Source of the DNA: RGIG1918 sp964570895
GTDB taxonomy: Bacteria; Cyanobacteriota; Vampirovibrionia; Gastranaerophilales; Gastranaerophilaceae
Direction of reading: 5' to 3'
Length of the DNA: 64,000 nucleotides
Assembly (NCBI GenBank): GCA_964570895.1
Contig: CAZMZD010000002.1
Location: 310,001 to 374,000 of the forward strand
Positions 51,642 to 61,217 of this stretch are shown in pieces; the stretch's first letter is position 1, and each line of letters begins with the position of its first letter. The notes below the pieces were generated by a model. The model worked only from the letters and a program-made list of their open reading frames with translations, was not told where the DNA came from and did no database searches. A program made the translations under genes and the position numbers.

Positions 51642-54600
51642 ATGTTTTCAAAGATTTTTATCGAAAGACCAAGATTTGCAATAGTAATATCTTTAGTAAT
51701 AATTTTAGCGGGGCTGATTTGTTTAAAAACAATCCCGCTTGAAAAATATCCGGTTGTTACGCCGCCACAGGTTCAAGTGACAGCGTCATACCCGGGGGCG
51801 TCTGCAGACGTTATTGAAAGTACGATTGCGACAGTTATTGAAGCGCAAGTTAACGGTGTTGAAGATATGTTATATATGACATCTTCAAGCCAAAACGGAA
51901 GTTATACGCTTCGCGTGTTCTTTAAAGTCGGAACGGACCCTGACATGGCGGTTGTAAACGTGCAAAACAGGGCTTCTCTTGCAACGCCAAGGTTGCCTGA
52001 AGATGTTAAAAAATACGGTCTTACGATTAAAAAATCAACCGCAGGTAACGCGATTGTAATTTACGGTATATATTCACCGGACGATTCAATTGACCTTTTG
52101 ACTGCTTCAAACTACGCTTCAATCTTTATTAAAGATGAACTTGCCCGTGTTCCGGGCGCTGCAGACGTTCAAGTGTTTGGTTCTCGAGATTATTCAATCC
52201 GTGTGTGGTTAGATTCTCAAAAAATGACAAGCCTCGGCGTTTCGCCGCTTGAGGTGTCTGCTGCAATTCAAGCACAAAATGCTCAAGTTCCTGCAGGCGA
52301 AATTGGTATTGAACCAATGGCAGTTAAACAAGATTTGAAAATCACCCTTAAAACCCGTGGCAGGCTTGAAGAAGCAAAAGATTTTGCAAACATAATTGTA
52401 AAATCTTCTCCATCAGGCGAAGCAATCAGGCTTAAAGACATTGCAAAAGTTGAGCTTGCGGCAGAAGATTATTCTTTCAACGGCAGATTAAATTTAAAAC
52501 CAATGGCGGTAATTCAGGTTACACCACTATCTGACGCGAACGCAATTAACCTTGCGGAAGAGTCAAATAAAAAAATGGAAGAGCTATCAAGAAGCTTCCC
52601 AAAAGGCTTGACTTATCAAGTAATTCGTGACGAAGCTGAGTTTATCGAAGAAAGCTTGGCAGAAGTGGTTCATGCAATTGTGCTTGCAATCATCCTCGTT
52701 GTGCTTACGGTTTATTTGTTCTTAGGCGATTGGAGAGCTTCCCTTGTGCCGTTTGCCGCAATCCCTGTATCTTTGATTGGTACGATTGTTATATTTCAGG
52801 CGTTCGGGTTTACCCTTAACACTCTCACGCTCTTTGGTTTCGTTCTTGCCGTCGGCACGGTTGTAGACGACGCAATTGTTGTTGTCGAGAACGTGCAAAG
52901 GCACATTGAACAAGGTTTGAAGCCAAAAGAAGCCACTCTTGTTTCCATGGAAGAGGTTTCAGGCGCAGTTATTGCGACATCGCTTGTTCTTATGGCAGTG
53001 TTTGTGCCTGTTGCGTTTATGTCCGGCATTCAAGGTAAAATGTTCCAACAATTCGCAGTTACAATTGCAGTTTCAATTGCCTTTTCAACAATTATGGCGC
53101 TCACATTGGCACCTGCGCTTTGTGCAACAATTTTAAAATCTAAAGAAGAATTAATTTCAAGAACAATATTTAATCGTTACAGAGATTTTCACAAACATTA
53201 TTGGGAAACTCATAAATCGGCTTCATTTATTGATAAATTGAAAAATTCAGGCGAATATCTTGCTTATATATGGGATGTTACCCTTAAAAAATTTAATATT
53301 TGGTTCGATGATGTTCGCGATAGATATTTAGTCTGGTCTGAATATTTTGTGAATAATGCTAAAGCAACTTGGATGTCATTTGCAGGTTTGCTTGTTGCGC
53401 TTGTTCTTTTATTCAATGTGCTACCTAAAGGCTTCTTGCCTGAAGAAGACCAAGGCGCTGTGCTTATTGATATGCAATTTACAGATGGTTCGACTTTATC
53501 TAAAACAGGCAGAATTTCTGAAAAACTTGAAAAAGAAATTTTGCAATTAAAAGGCGTTACTAGTGTTCTTGGTTTGATTGGCTATAAAGGCGAAAACACA
53601 GGGCTTTTAATTGTCGATTTTGCACCTTGGAAAGATAGATTGCCAAAACATTCGCCTTTGAATATTTTTAAATCTAAAGAGCAAAAAATTGCAGATGATT
53701 GCACTTTGACGGGTATGAAAAGAAAGATTAATGCCCTAATTGCGCAAATTCCTGAAGCAAAAATGATGGTATTTTCCCCGCCTGCAATCCCTGGGGTTAG
53801 TATGTTTAGCGGTGCTGAATATCAGCTTTTGGATAAAGGAAACAGAACTCCGCAACAGCTTGGTGAAGAATCACTCAATTTTATTGCAGCAGTCACCAAA
53901 GACCCTGTAATTTCTCGTGCATTTACGCAATATAACTTCAACAACCCGCAAATGATTGTGGATATTGATTATCAAAAAGCGCTTGCGCAAGGTATTTCAG
54001 TTGATGAAATTTATGCGGCGTTATCTTCGCAATTTGGTAAATCGTATATAAATGACTTTAACAAATATGGCCGTGTATTCAGGGTTATGGTTCAAGCTCA
54101 TGACGCATTTAGAAGCACGCCTGAGGATATTTTAAAGGTTTATGTTAAATCTAAAAATGGCATGGCGCCATTGAGTTCAGTTGTGAATTTGGTTGAAACA
54201 ACCGGTCCTTACGCAATCCAAAGATTTAACATGTATAAATCTGTTCAAATCTCAGGTATGCCTGCAACAGGTAAAAGTTCAGGTGAAGCAATTGATGCCA
54301 TGACAAAGGTTTCAAACGAAGTGTTGCCTTCAGATATGACATACGCTTGGAGCGGCACAACTCTGCAAGAAATTGAGGCTTCAGGGCAGTTGGTTGCAAT
54401 TATGTCAATTATCATCATCTTTGTATATTTGTTCCTTGTTGCGCTTTATGAAAGCTGGATGTTGCCTGTCGGCGTTATGTTAATTGCACCGATTGCGATG
54501 GTTGGGGCGTTGCTGTTCCAATATCTTGGCGGGTTATTTATCTCTGCTTTGTCGCTCGACCTCTATGCTCAAATTGGGCTTATTATGTTAATTGGGCTTG

Positions 54601-54938
54601 CGGCAAAACAAGCAATTCTTATTGTTGAGTTTGCAAAAACTGCTCATGAAGAAGGCGCGACAATAAAAGAAGCTGCAATGACGGCTGCAAAAATAAGATT
54701 TAGAGCTGTTATGATGACAGTTATTGCATTCGTGCTCGGTATTTTGCCGCTTGTGTTTGCGGTTGGTCCTGGGTCAGAATCAAGGCACTCGCTTGGCATT
54801 ACCGTATTTGGCGGAATGCTTGCAGCGGCTATCATAGGTACAATTATGGTGCCTGCATTCTATGTTCTTGTTCAAGAATTGGTGGAAGGTTTTTATAAGA
54901 GAAAAAGGAAGAAAATAAGTGTTCAAAAAGATAAATAA
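51642..54938 (+). CDS. RND multidrug efflux pump, AcrB/HAE1 type
   Basis: 1098 residues, somewhat above the usual 1040. Twelve membrane helices with two large periplasmic loops, beginning FIERPRFAIVISLVIILAGL. The proton relay is present: DD in LAVGTVVDDAIVVVENVQRH and Lys in LIGLAAKQAILIVEFA. The extra length lies in the cytoplasmic segment between helices 6 and 7 (about residues 500-575). Substrates are likely hydrophobic drugs or bile salts, which fits a gut organism, but this is inference. It overlaps the channel gene by 20 bases. Confidence 0.96.
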   Translation: MFSKIFIERPRFAIVISLVIILAGLICLKTIPLEKYPVVTPPQVQVTASYPGASADVIESTIATVIEAQVNGVEDMLYMTSSSQNGSYTLRVFFKVGTDPDMAVVNVQNRASLATPRLPEDVKKYGLTIKKSTAGNAIVIYGIYSPDDSIDLLTASNYASIFIKDELARVPGAADVQVFGSRDYSIRVWLDSQKMTSLGVSPLEVSAAIQAQNAQVPAGEIGIEPMAVKQDLKITLKTRGRLEEAKDFANIIVKSSPSGEAIRLKDIAKVELAAEDYSFNGRLNLKPMAVIQVTPLSDANAINLAEESNKKMEELSRSFPKGLTYQVIRDEAEFIEESLAEVVHAIVLAIILVVLTVYLFLGDWRASLVPFAAIPVSLIGTIVIFQAFGFTLNTLTLFGFVLAVGTVVDDAIVVVENVQRHIEQGLKPKEATLVSMEEVSGAVIATSLVLMAVFVPVAFMSGIQGKMFQQFAVTIAVSIAFSTIMALTLAPALCATILKSKEELISRTIFNRYRDFHKHYWETHKSASFIDKLKNSGEYLAYIWDVTLKKFNIWFDDVRDRYLVWSEYFVNNAKATWMSFAGLLVALVLLFNVLPKGFLPEEDQGAVLIDMQFTDGSTLSKTGRISEKLEKEILQLKGVTSVLGLIGYKGENTGLLIVDFAPWKDRLPKHSPLNIFKSKEQKIADDCTLTGMKRKINALIAQIPEAKMMVFSPPAIPGVSMFSGAEYQLLDKGNRTPQQLGEESLNFIAAVTKDPVISRAFTQYNFNNPQMIVDIDYQKALAQGISVDEIYAALSSQFGKSYINDFNKYGRVFRVMVQAHDAFRSTPEDILKVYVKSKNGMAPLSSVVNLVETTGPYAIQRFNMYKSVQISGMPATGKSSGEAIDAMTKVSNEVLPSDMTYAWSGTTLQEIEASGQLVAIMSIIIIFVYLFLVALYESWMLPVGVMLIAPIAMVGALLFQYLGGLFISALSLDLYAQIGLIMLIGLAAKQAILIVEFAKTAHEEGATIKEAAMTAAKIRFRAVMMTVIAFVLGILPLVFAVGPGSESRHSLGITVFGGMLAAAIIGTIMVPAFYVLVQELVEGFYKRKRKKISVQKDK

Positions 54939-56544
54939 AATAGCTATATTATCAAGTTTTATTTTGCTTTTGCAAGCAGGTGCTCTAGCGCTTGACGCTG
55001 AAAATAAACAAATAGAAGAGTCTAAAAAAGAAGAGGCTCAAGCGGCTGAAGTTAAAGTCGAAAAATTGCCCATTAAAGTTATGGGCGATATAGAGGCAAA
55101 GCAAGAAAACGCTGCGCCTGAAAAAAATAAAGCCAAACTTTTTGGGAAGAAAAAAGTTGACTACAGCGAATATTTAATTCCGACAGAAGGCTATATTCCA
55201 ATCGGCAATGCTCACCAAAAGCCTGAAATTGTTGAAGGTTCTGTTTCAAAAGGTGCAGAATTTAACCTTGCAGACTGTTTAGAACTTGCAATTGCAAACA
55301 ACCCGAAAATTAAAGCAGCATACGCAAATGCAGCTGCCGTTAAAACAAAAAGAGGGCAAACAATTTCAAGATACACTCCGAATTTAACTTGGACATCTTC
55401 AATTGCAAGAGTTAAAAATGATGTGACATCTTCTGCAGTATCTATCAACAATTCTGCTTACGCAAGATATCTGTATGGCTCAATTGGCGTTTCTCAGCTT
55501 GTTTATGACTTTGGAAATGTTCAAAATCAATATACAATCGACAAATTGAACTATGAAGATAGTGCTGATAATATCGACGAAGTTGTTAATGAAGTTATTT
55601 ATCAAGTTAAAGATGCTTACTATTATGTGATTTTGGCGATTGAAAATAAACGCGTTATTCAAGAAACTGTTGAGCAATTTGAGCAAACATATAATCAGGC
55701 ACTTGCATTTTATCAAGTTGGCGCAAAAGAAAAAATCGCTGTCACAATGGCAGAAGTTGACCTTGAAGACGCTCGCGCTCAATTAATTCAAGCGAATTAT
55801 GCGGTCGATGTTGCAATTTCAAGGTTGAATAACATTATGGGTTTGCCTTTTATTTCGCCATATACGATTGATTCAAAGCTTCCTTTTGAAGATATTAAGC
55901 TTTCAATTCAAGAGGCGGTTGAAATCGCAAATAAAGAACGTCCGAAACTTAAAATGGCGCTCACGAAAGTAAAAATTGCAGATGAATATGTTAAGCTTTC
56001 AAAGAAAGCATTTTTGCCAAGAATTGAAGTTCAAGGCAATTTCTCTGCAGGCCAACGTGAAGATATGGATAGCAAGAATTGGTATAACATAGGCGGATTT
56101 TTAACTTTCCCGACTGTTAACCCCGTTCTTATTAAAAACCAAGTTGATGAAGCAAAATTTGCTTACGAGCAACAAGAACACACAACGCGTGCTGAAATTA
56201 ACGATATTTACTATGAAATTCAGCAAACTTACGCTAAGCTTTTAGAAAAAAAAGAAAGAGTGCCTGTTGCAAAAAAAGGCGTTCAAAAAGCGTATGAAAA
56301 CTATCAAATCGCGCGCGGAAGATATAGAGTTGGGCTTTCTGACCCGATTGAGCTTAAAAGTGCACAATTAGATTTGTTAAACGCTCGCCTTGCGTATTTA
56401 GAAACATTGTATCAATACAATAATGCAAAATCAGTTCTCGAAAAATCTATCGGGCAAACTTTGAGAGGGGAAGATATGGGCGCCGAACTCACTCCGCCAA
56501 AGGATGAACCGCCTCTTGATTTTGTTGAAACAAACAAAATATAA
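54919..56544 (+). CDS. TolC-family outer membrane channel
   Basis: 541 residues from GTG 54919, inside the pump gene and with GGAAG eight bases upstream. Signal peptide (SSFILLLQAGALALD) then a charged linker of about 80 residues, not usual for TolC, followed by the two repeated coiled-coil/beta halves (FNLADCLELAIANNPKIKAAYANAAA; YGSIGVSQLVYDFGNV; ESADNIDEVVNEVIY-like; and RGRYRVGLSDPIELKSAQLDLL). It completes the export path. The presence of a TolC protein implies an outer membrane. Confidence 0.92.
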   Translation: MFKKINKIAILSSFILLLQAGALALDAENKQIEESKKEEAQAAEVKVEKLPIKVMGDIEAKQENAAPEKNKAKLFGKKKVDYSEYLIPTEGYIPIGNAHQKPEIVEGSVSKGAEFNLADCLELAIANNPKIKAAYANAAAVKTKRGQTISRYTPNLTWTSSIARVKNDVTSSAVSINNSAYARYLYGSIGVSQLVYDFGNVQNQYTIDKLNYEDSADNIDEVVNEVIYQVKDAYYYVILAIENKRVIQETVEQFEQTYNQALAFYQVGAKEKIAVTMAEVDLEDARAQLIQANYAVDVAISRLNNIMGLPFISPYTIDSKLPFEDIKLSIQEAVEIANKERPKLKMALTKVKIADEYVKLSKKAFLPRIEVQGNFSAGQREDMDSKNWYNIGGFLTFPTVNPVLIKNQVDEAKFAYEQQEHTTRAEINDIYYEIQQTYAKLLEKKERVPVAKKGVQKAYENYQIARGRYRVGLSDPIELKSAQLDLLNARLAYLETLYQYNNAKSVLEKSIGQTLRGEDMGAELTPPKDEPPLDFVETNKI

Positions 56545-56581
56545 TTTTGCAACTTTGGCTTTAAACTGTTAAAATTTTACT

Positions 56582-58243
56582 ATGACAAGCGATATTAAAG
56601 CTCAAGTGAAATTAATGCCAAAGCTCCCTGGCTGTTATCAGTATTTTGATAAAAACGGGGAGATAATTTACATTGGCAAAGCGAAAAATCTATATAACCG
56701 CGTGAACAGTTATTTTATCGGGCATAAAGAGTCCCCTAAATTGCAAGTTATGGTCCCGCAAATTGTCCGCGTTGAATGCATTGTTGTTGATTCTGAAATT
56801 GAAGCTTTGATTTTAGAAAACGAATTAATTAAAAAATACAAACCAAAATACAATGTTCTTTTGAAAGATGACAAAAAATTTCCGTATTTTGTGATAACAA
56901 AAGAAGATTATCCTCGGATTATAATTGCCCGCAAAGCAAACCTAAATCCTGAAAAAGGCACTTATTTTGGGCCTTATACAGATTCTCGCGCAATGCATGT
57001 GACACTTGATGTTTTGGGCAAGATTTTTCCGCTCAAAAAATGTAAAACCCCAAAGTTTAACACCCGCCCTTGTCTTTATTACGACATAGGAAAATGCCTT
57101 GCGCCTTGTCAAAAAATGGTAACTCCTGAAGATTATCAAGCGATGATTAAAAATGTGGAGCTTTTTTTATCAGGCAAGCAGATGGAGCTTGTAAAAATTA
57201 TGCAAACTGAAATGCAGCTTGCTTCAAAAAACAATGATTTTGAGCGGGCAATGGCGCTTAGAGATTGTATTCGCGATATTTTAAAAACCATTGAAAAACA
57301 AAAAGTCGTTTCAGAAAACACTCGTTTTGACTATGACTATATTGCAACTGCAAATTCTGGAAACCTTTACACTGCTTCGATTTTAGAAGTGCGCGAGGGA
57401 AGGCTCATCGGTAAAAAAGATTTTGAATTTACGCGCTTTGGAAATGCAAAACAACAAGAAGTAATAGAGGCGGTGCTTAGCGAATATTATAGCGCTGTTC
57501 AAGATAAAGATTTGGTCAAAAATATAATAATTGAAACCGAGATTGATGATGTTGAAATGTATAAAAATTGGCTATCTGCAAGGCGGGGTAAACAAGTAAA
57601 CATCAAAACTCCAAAGAAAAAAGCCGAGAGCGAAATTTTATCTATGGCAAAAACGAACGCAAATTATCATCTTGAGCAGCTGCAAATTAAAGAATTAACG
57701 GCTATTCAGAATGATTTTAATGAGGTTGGAGTTTGGATTCAAGAAAAACTTTCTTTGAAAAATTTTCCGCATATCATGGAATGCTATGACATTTCGCACA
57801 CGCAAGGCGCAAACACTGTTGCAAGCAAAGTTGTTTTTCAAGACGGTATGCCAAAAAAATCTTTATACAGAAAATACAAATTGCGCACCATATCAAAAGG
57901 CGAAGTCGATGATTTTAAAAGTATGCGCGAAATTTTAACAAGAAGGCTGACTAGAATTAAATCAGGGCAAGACAAAAAGCCTGATTTGATTATTATTGAT
58001 GGCGGAATTGGACAGCTTTCAAGCGTTATGCAAGTGGTTGAGGAACTTGGGCTTAAGGGCGAATTGGATATTGTTTCTCTTGCAAAAAGAGAAGAAGAAA
58101 TTTTTATGCCGGAGAGTTCAACTCCTGTGATTTTCCCTATAAACTCGCCTGCGCTTCATCTTTTCCAAAGAATTAGGGATGAAGCACACAGGTTTGCAAT
58201 AACTTTCCACAAGTCGCTTCGCGCGAAGCAATTTAAAGAATAA
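56582..58243 (+). CDS. uvrC: Excinuclease ABC subunit C, lacking the C-terminal HhH domain
   Basis: 553 residues, against about 600 in B. subtilis and E. coli. UvrC makes both cuts around a DNA lesion. Present: GIY-YIG nuclease (LPGCYQYFDKNGEIIYIGKAKNLYNRV), UvrB-binding UVR motif (MQLASKNNDFERAMALRDCIR), and the RNase H-like 5' nuclease (ECYDISHTQGANTVAS; LIIIDGGIGQLSS; DEAHRFAI). The usual last 50-60 residues, a double helix-hairpin-helix that aids DNA binding, are absent: the protein ends at RAKQFKE and the DNA after the stop does not encode it. Confidence 0.94.
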   Translation: MTSDIKAQVKLMPKLPGCYQYFDKNGEIIYIGKAKNLYNRVNSYFIGHKESPKLQVMVPQIVRVECIVVDSEIEALILENELIKKYKPKYNVLLKDDKKFPYFVITKEDYPRIIIARKANLNPEKGTYFGPYTDSRAMHVTLDVLGKIFPLKKCKTPKFNTRPCLYYDIGKCLAPCQKMVTPEDYQAMIKNVELFLSGKQMELVKIMQTEMQLASKNNDFERAMALRDCIRDILKTIEKQKVVSENTRFDYDYIATANSGNLYTASILEVREGRLIGKKDFEFTRFGNAKQQEVIEAVLSEYYSAVQDKDLVKNIIIETEIDDVEMYKNWLSARRGKQVNIKTPKKKAESEILSMAKTNANYHLEQLQIKELTAIQNDFNEVGVWIQEKLSLKNFPHIMECYDISHTQGANTVASKVVFQDGMPKKSLYRKYKLRTISKGEVDDFKSMREILTRRLTRIKSGQDKKPDLIIIDGGIGQLSSVMQVVEELGLKGELDIVSLAKREEEIFMPESSTPVIFPINSPALHLFQRIRDEAHRFAITFHKSLRAKQFKE

Positions 58244-58337
58244 TATTATTTTTAACGCTTCACAAAACTTTACATAAACGCAATTTTTGCGACTTTACTT
58301 TCTTTATTAAAGTAAGGAAGTTTATAGGAAGCAACAC

Positions 58338-58829
58338 ATGGGGTGGGTTACATTATCTTTTAAAGGGCGAAATCTGCTTGCCGAGCAGCAAAGAATTGAA
58401 GGCGAATTATTGCAAATCGATTCTGACTTGCGCTTGTTGCAATCCGAAATGGCGAGCTTTACGGAAGCCGGAGCTAAATTTCATTGTTGTAATAATGGTG
58501 TGTCAAATCCATATATGAGTGCAAAAATGCAAACAGACACATTTATCAAAGAAAATGCGTACTTTGACCCAAAAACAAATCAATATTACACATTGTGCAA
58601 CAAGAAGCCTGTGAAATTTAATCCTCAAGAATATTTCTTGAATATCATGAAGCAAGAAACGAAAAAATATATGGAACAGATGATGCATTTTATGAGAGAC
58701 AAAGAAAACGCAATTATGTTGAAAAAGCAGCAGCTTGAAATGAAATTGCAATTAATACAAGCTCAAAAGAAACAAATTGATAGCGCCAAAAAAGAAGCTA
58801 TTCAAGAAAATGTACCAAGATTTGCTTAA
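58338..58829 (+). CDS. Hypothetical coiled-coil protein
   Basis: 163 residues. Starts MGWVTLSFKGRN, followed by two heptad-like helices (about 12-40 and 105-155) and a middle part with HCC and Gly/Asn turns. No signal peptide or membrane segment. Not a known family. It stands alone between uvrC and a bidirectional terminator, and a RBS-like AGGAAG is placed 9 bases before the ATG. Confidence 0.65.
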   Translation: MGWVTLSFKGRNLLAEQQRIEGELLQIDSDLRLLQSEMASFTEAGAKFHCCNNGVSNPYMSAKMQTDTFIKENAYFDPKTNQYYTLCNKKPVKFNPQEYFLNIMKQETKKYMEQMMHFMRDKENAIMLKKQQLEMKLQLIQAQKKQIDSAKKEAIQENVPRFA

Positions 58830-58854
58830 GGCGCAAGATATAAAACACTAAAAT

Positions 58855-58879
58855 AAAGCCCCTGAATTCAGGGGCTTTT
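58855..58879. terminator. Bidirectional terminator
   Basis: AAAGCCCCTGAATTCAGGGG hairpin with A-run and T-run on the two sides, between the coiled-coil gene and the convergent EF-hand gene ending at 58882. Confidence 0.88.
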
Positions 58880-58881
58880 AT

Positions 58882-59637
58882 CTATTCGTCTAAATAACTT
58901 TTATCTACTCTTTTTCCGTTTGAGTTATATTCGTAAGTTGTTTCATACCAATTGTTTGTGAAATCGGTATTTATTTTTTCTTTCCAAACATAATCGCCAT
59001 ATCTGTTATGTTTATACACTTTTTCCGTGTTGTAATATTTTGTTGTGTTGCTGTTTAATTTTTTGCCTGTCCAATCTAATCTATTGTTTGAATCATAGTA
59101 ATAGTCTATAAAATAGTCTTCTGTGCCATCAAACATATTAACTTTTTCTTTTGAAATCAGGTCTTTATCGTTATATTTATATTCGCTTTTGCCTGTTATT
59201 GCGCCATATTTTGAAAAATATGTTTTGCCTGTAACTAAATTGCTTTTAGAATCAGTGTATTCTCTTTCGCCTTTTGCGACATCAGCCACAATTCCAAGAA
59301 AATCTTTCATATCTTCGTATGTAAAATCTCCGTGCGCAGTGTTTCCTGAATCTATATTACTTTGCTGCCAAGCTTTAAATTCGTCTTCGCTAACCTTGCC
59401 GTCATTATTCTCGTCTAGTGCGCCCCTAAGCCCGCTTTTGCCGCCAATAAAGCTTTTAATTTCGTCGCCTGTCAAAAATTCATCCGCGGCGCCGCTTTTG
59501 TTAAGCCATTGTTGGTTATTAAAAAGATGATTAAATATTTTGTTATTTTTTAACTCACTGCAAGTTTCCGCAGTGTTTTTAAGTTTAATAGAGTTGAGCC
59601 CACTCATGTTAACATTGAAGCTAAATGAATCTGACAT
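58882..59637 (-). CDS. EF-hand repeat protein, paralogue 1
   Basis: 251 residues from ATG 59637, with GGGTG six bases upstream. It starts MSDSFSFNVNMSGL, contains an EF-hand loop DENNDGKVSEDEF (about 75-90), and ends in a Tyr/Asn-rich strand-repeat half (YKYNDKDLISKEKVN; YDSNNRLDWTG; YEYNSNGKRVD) similar to RHS/YD-type repeats. No classical signal peptide. It is a close paralogue of the next gene, with the same start tag, EF-hand and repeat layout. It probably binds calcium outside the cytoplasm, with export by an unknown route. Confidence 0.78.
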   Translation of the reverse strand: MSDSFSFNVNMSGLNSIKLKNTAETCSELKNNKIFNHLFNNQQWLNKSGAADEFLTGDEIKSFIGGKSGLRGALDENNDGKVSEDEFKAWQQSNIDSGNTAHGDFTYEDMKDFLGIVADVAKGEREYTDSKSNLVTGKTYFSKYGAITGKSEYKYNDKDLISKEKVNMFDGTEDYFIDYYYDSNNRLDWTGKKLNSNTTKYYNTEKVYKHNRYGDYVWKEKINTDFTNNWYETTYEYNSNGKRVDKSYLDE

Positions 59638-59741
59638 TATTATCACCCTTTCATTACATACTCTTGTTTTCTTAATCGGATTTTTTATTTAAAACTTTAG
59701 TAAAAACGAGCATAATGTTACATAAATTTACATTTTCTAAT

Positions 59742-59770
59742 AAAAATGCGGCTCGTTTATAAGCCGCATA
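59742..59770 (-). terminator. Terminator after EF-hand paralogue 2
   Basis: On the minus strand ATGCGGCT pairs with AGCCGCAT, followed by TTTTTATT. It lies between the two EF-hand genes, so they are transcribed separately. Confidence 0.8.
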
Positions 59771-59778
59771 TGATGTTA

Positions 59779-60579
59779 TTATTTATTAACCTTTTTGTCT
59801 AATATTCCGTTTTCGTCCGAGTCAATCGTTGTTCGCTTAATTGTGCCGTCAGAGTTTAGCTCGTCGCGTTGCGTATATTTATTGCTTTTTTCGCTATATT
59901 TGCTGTATATTTCCGTAATATTGCCATCCGTATCATATTCGTATAGTTCTTCAAAATATTTGTTATTTTCGTCCGGATTTACGTATTTCATGCTCAACTT
60001 GCCGTTTGTGTCATAAACTTCCACTTCGTCAATGGTTCTTGTCTCGCCTTCATCGGCGTAATCTGTGTTTTTACTGATGGTTTCGAGCTTGCCGTTGTCG
60101 TCATAACTATAATAAGCTTTACTTGAAATGCTTGCGTCTTTTTTATATCCAATTTGTACGTCAACTTTTGTTGGGTCCTCTTCTTGCATCACGTCTTCTG
60201 TTCCGTCTGCAACATATTGGAACCTTTGTAAAACTTCTTTCATTTGATCAAAGGTGAAGTTTTCATGTGCTTTGTTTCCGTTGGCAATATTTTCTTGTTT
60301 CCAAGCATTGAATTCGTCTTCGGTAATTACGCCGTTGCCATCTTTGTCTAAGTGTTCGCTCACAAAGTGCGCAATTTCATTGCCGTCTAAAACGCCGTCT
60401 TCCGGATGAAATTCAATCATGCCATTTTCATCTGTTTTTGTTTCGCTTAGCCATTTTTCATTTTTTAGCAAATGTTGGAAAATTTTATTGTTTGCAAGTT
60501 TGTTATGAGCGCTGTCATGTGTAATGGCCATATCGCTCAAGCCTTGCATGTTAACGTTGAAATTAATTGAATCACTCAT
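59779..60579 (-). CDS. EF-hand repeat protein, paralogue 2
   Basis: 266 residues from ATG 60579 (AAAGGG seven bases upstream; a longer frame to 60606 has no better site). It starts MSDSINFNVNMQGL, has an EF-hand DKDGNGVITEDEF (about 86-98), preceded by a less perfect loop EDGVLDGNEI, and ends in strand repeats around DDNGKLE, DTNGKLS, DTDGNIT and DENGILD. The last ones are also calcium-loop-like. With paralogue 1 it forms a tandem duplication. The surface or secreted role is inference. Confidence 0.78.
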   Translation of the reverse strand: MSDSINFNVNMQGLSDMAITHDSAHNKLANNKIFQHLLKNEKWLSETKTDENGMIEFHPEDGVLDGNEIAHFVSEHLDKDGNGVITEDEFNAWKQENIANGNKAHENFTFDQMKEVLQRFQYVADGTEDVMQEEDPTKVDVQIGYKKDASISSKAYYSYDDNGKLETISKNTDYADEGETRTIDEVEVYDTNGKLSMKYVNPDENNKYFEELYEYDTDGNITEIYSKYSEKSNKYTQRDELNSDGTIKRTTIDSDENGILDKKVNK

Positions 60580-60683
60580 GTTTTTCCCTTTCATAAAAAT
60601 ACACACATCCTATGGAAGGGGTATCGTTATTTTAAACTTAAAACTTTAGAGTTTTTGTGGTGAATTTTACAATTGTTTACAAA

Positions 60684-61217
60684 CTATAAAAATAAAGCTC
60701 TGCAAATAAAAACTGCTGCAATAATGCCGATTATGTCTGCTAAAATGCCTGTCAGCACGGCGTGGCGCATTTTTTTAATTCCGATTGCACCAAAATAAAC
60801 AGCGAGCACATAAAAGGTTGTTTCAGAGCTCCCAACGATAACCGCGCTTAATTTTGCAGCATAGCTATCAACCCCATTTGAATTTACAATGTCAGAGAAT
60901 ATGCCAAGCGTGGCAGAGCCTGAAAGCGACCTTGTTACCATTAAAATTAGGGAATCGGCAGGAATTTTGAGCGCCTCAAGAGGCGCTTGAAGAAGCTCTG
61001 CAAGCCATTCAATGGCGCCTGATGCTCTAAGCATTGCAACCGCTGTCATAATTGCAACAAGATATGGAATAATCCTAACTGCAACTTCGAAACCTTCTTT
61101 TGCACCGGTGGTAAAGCTATTGTAGCAATCAACTTTTTTTATCATCCCAAAGATAAGGATAGCGCTGATGAGTGCCGGTATAATTAATATTGAAATTGTG
61201 CTTAAAATCTCTGTCAT
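60684..61217 (-). CDS. spmB: Spore maturation protein B-like membrane protein
   Basis: 177 residues, about four membrane helices, with the nucleoside-recognition (Gate) domain signature IIPYLVAIMTAVAMLRASGA and SLSGSATLGIFSDIV. SpmA and SpmB are needed for spore-core dehydration in Bacillus, but the pair is also widespread in bacteria that do not make spores, where the role is not known. The start overlaps spmA by 4 bases. Confidence 0.9.
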   Translation of the reverse strand: MTEILSTISILIIPALISAILIFGMIKKVDCYNSFTTGAKEGFEVAVRIIPYLVAIMTAVAMLRASGAIEWLAELLQAPLEALKIPADSLILMVTRSLSGSATLGIFSDIVNSNGVDSYAAKLSAVIVGSSETTFYVLAVYFGAIGIKKMRHAVLTGILADIIGIIAAVFICRALFL

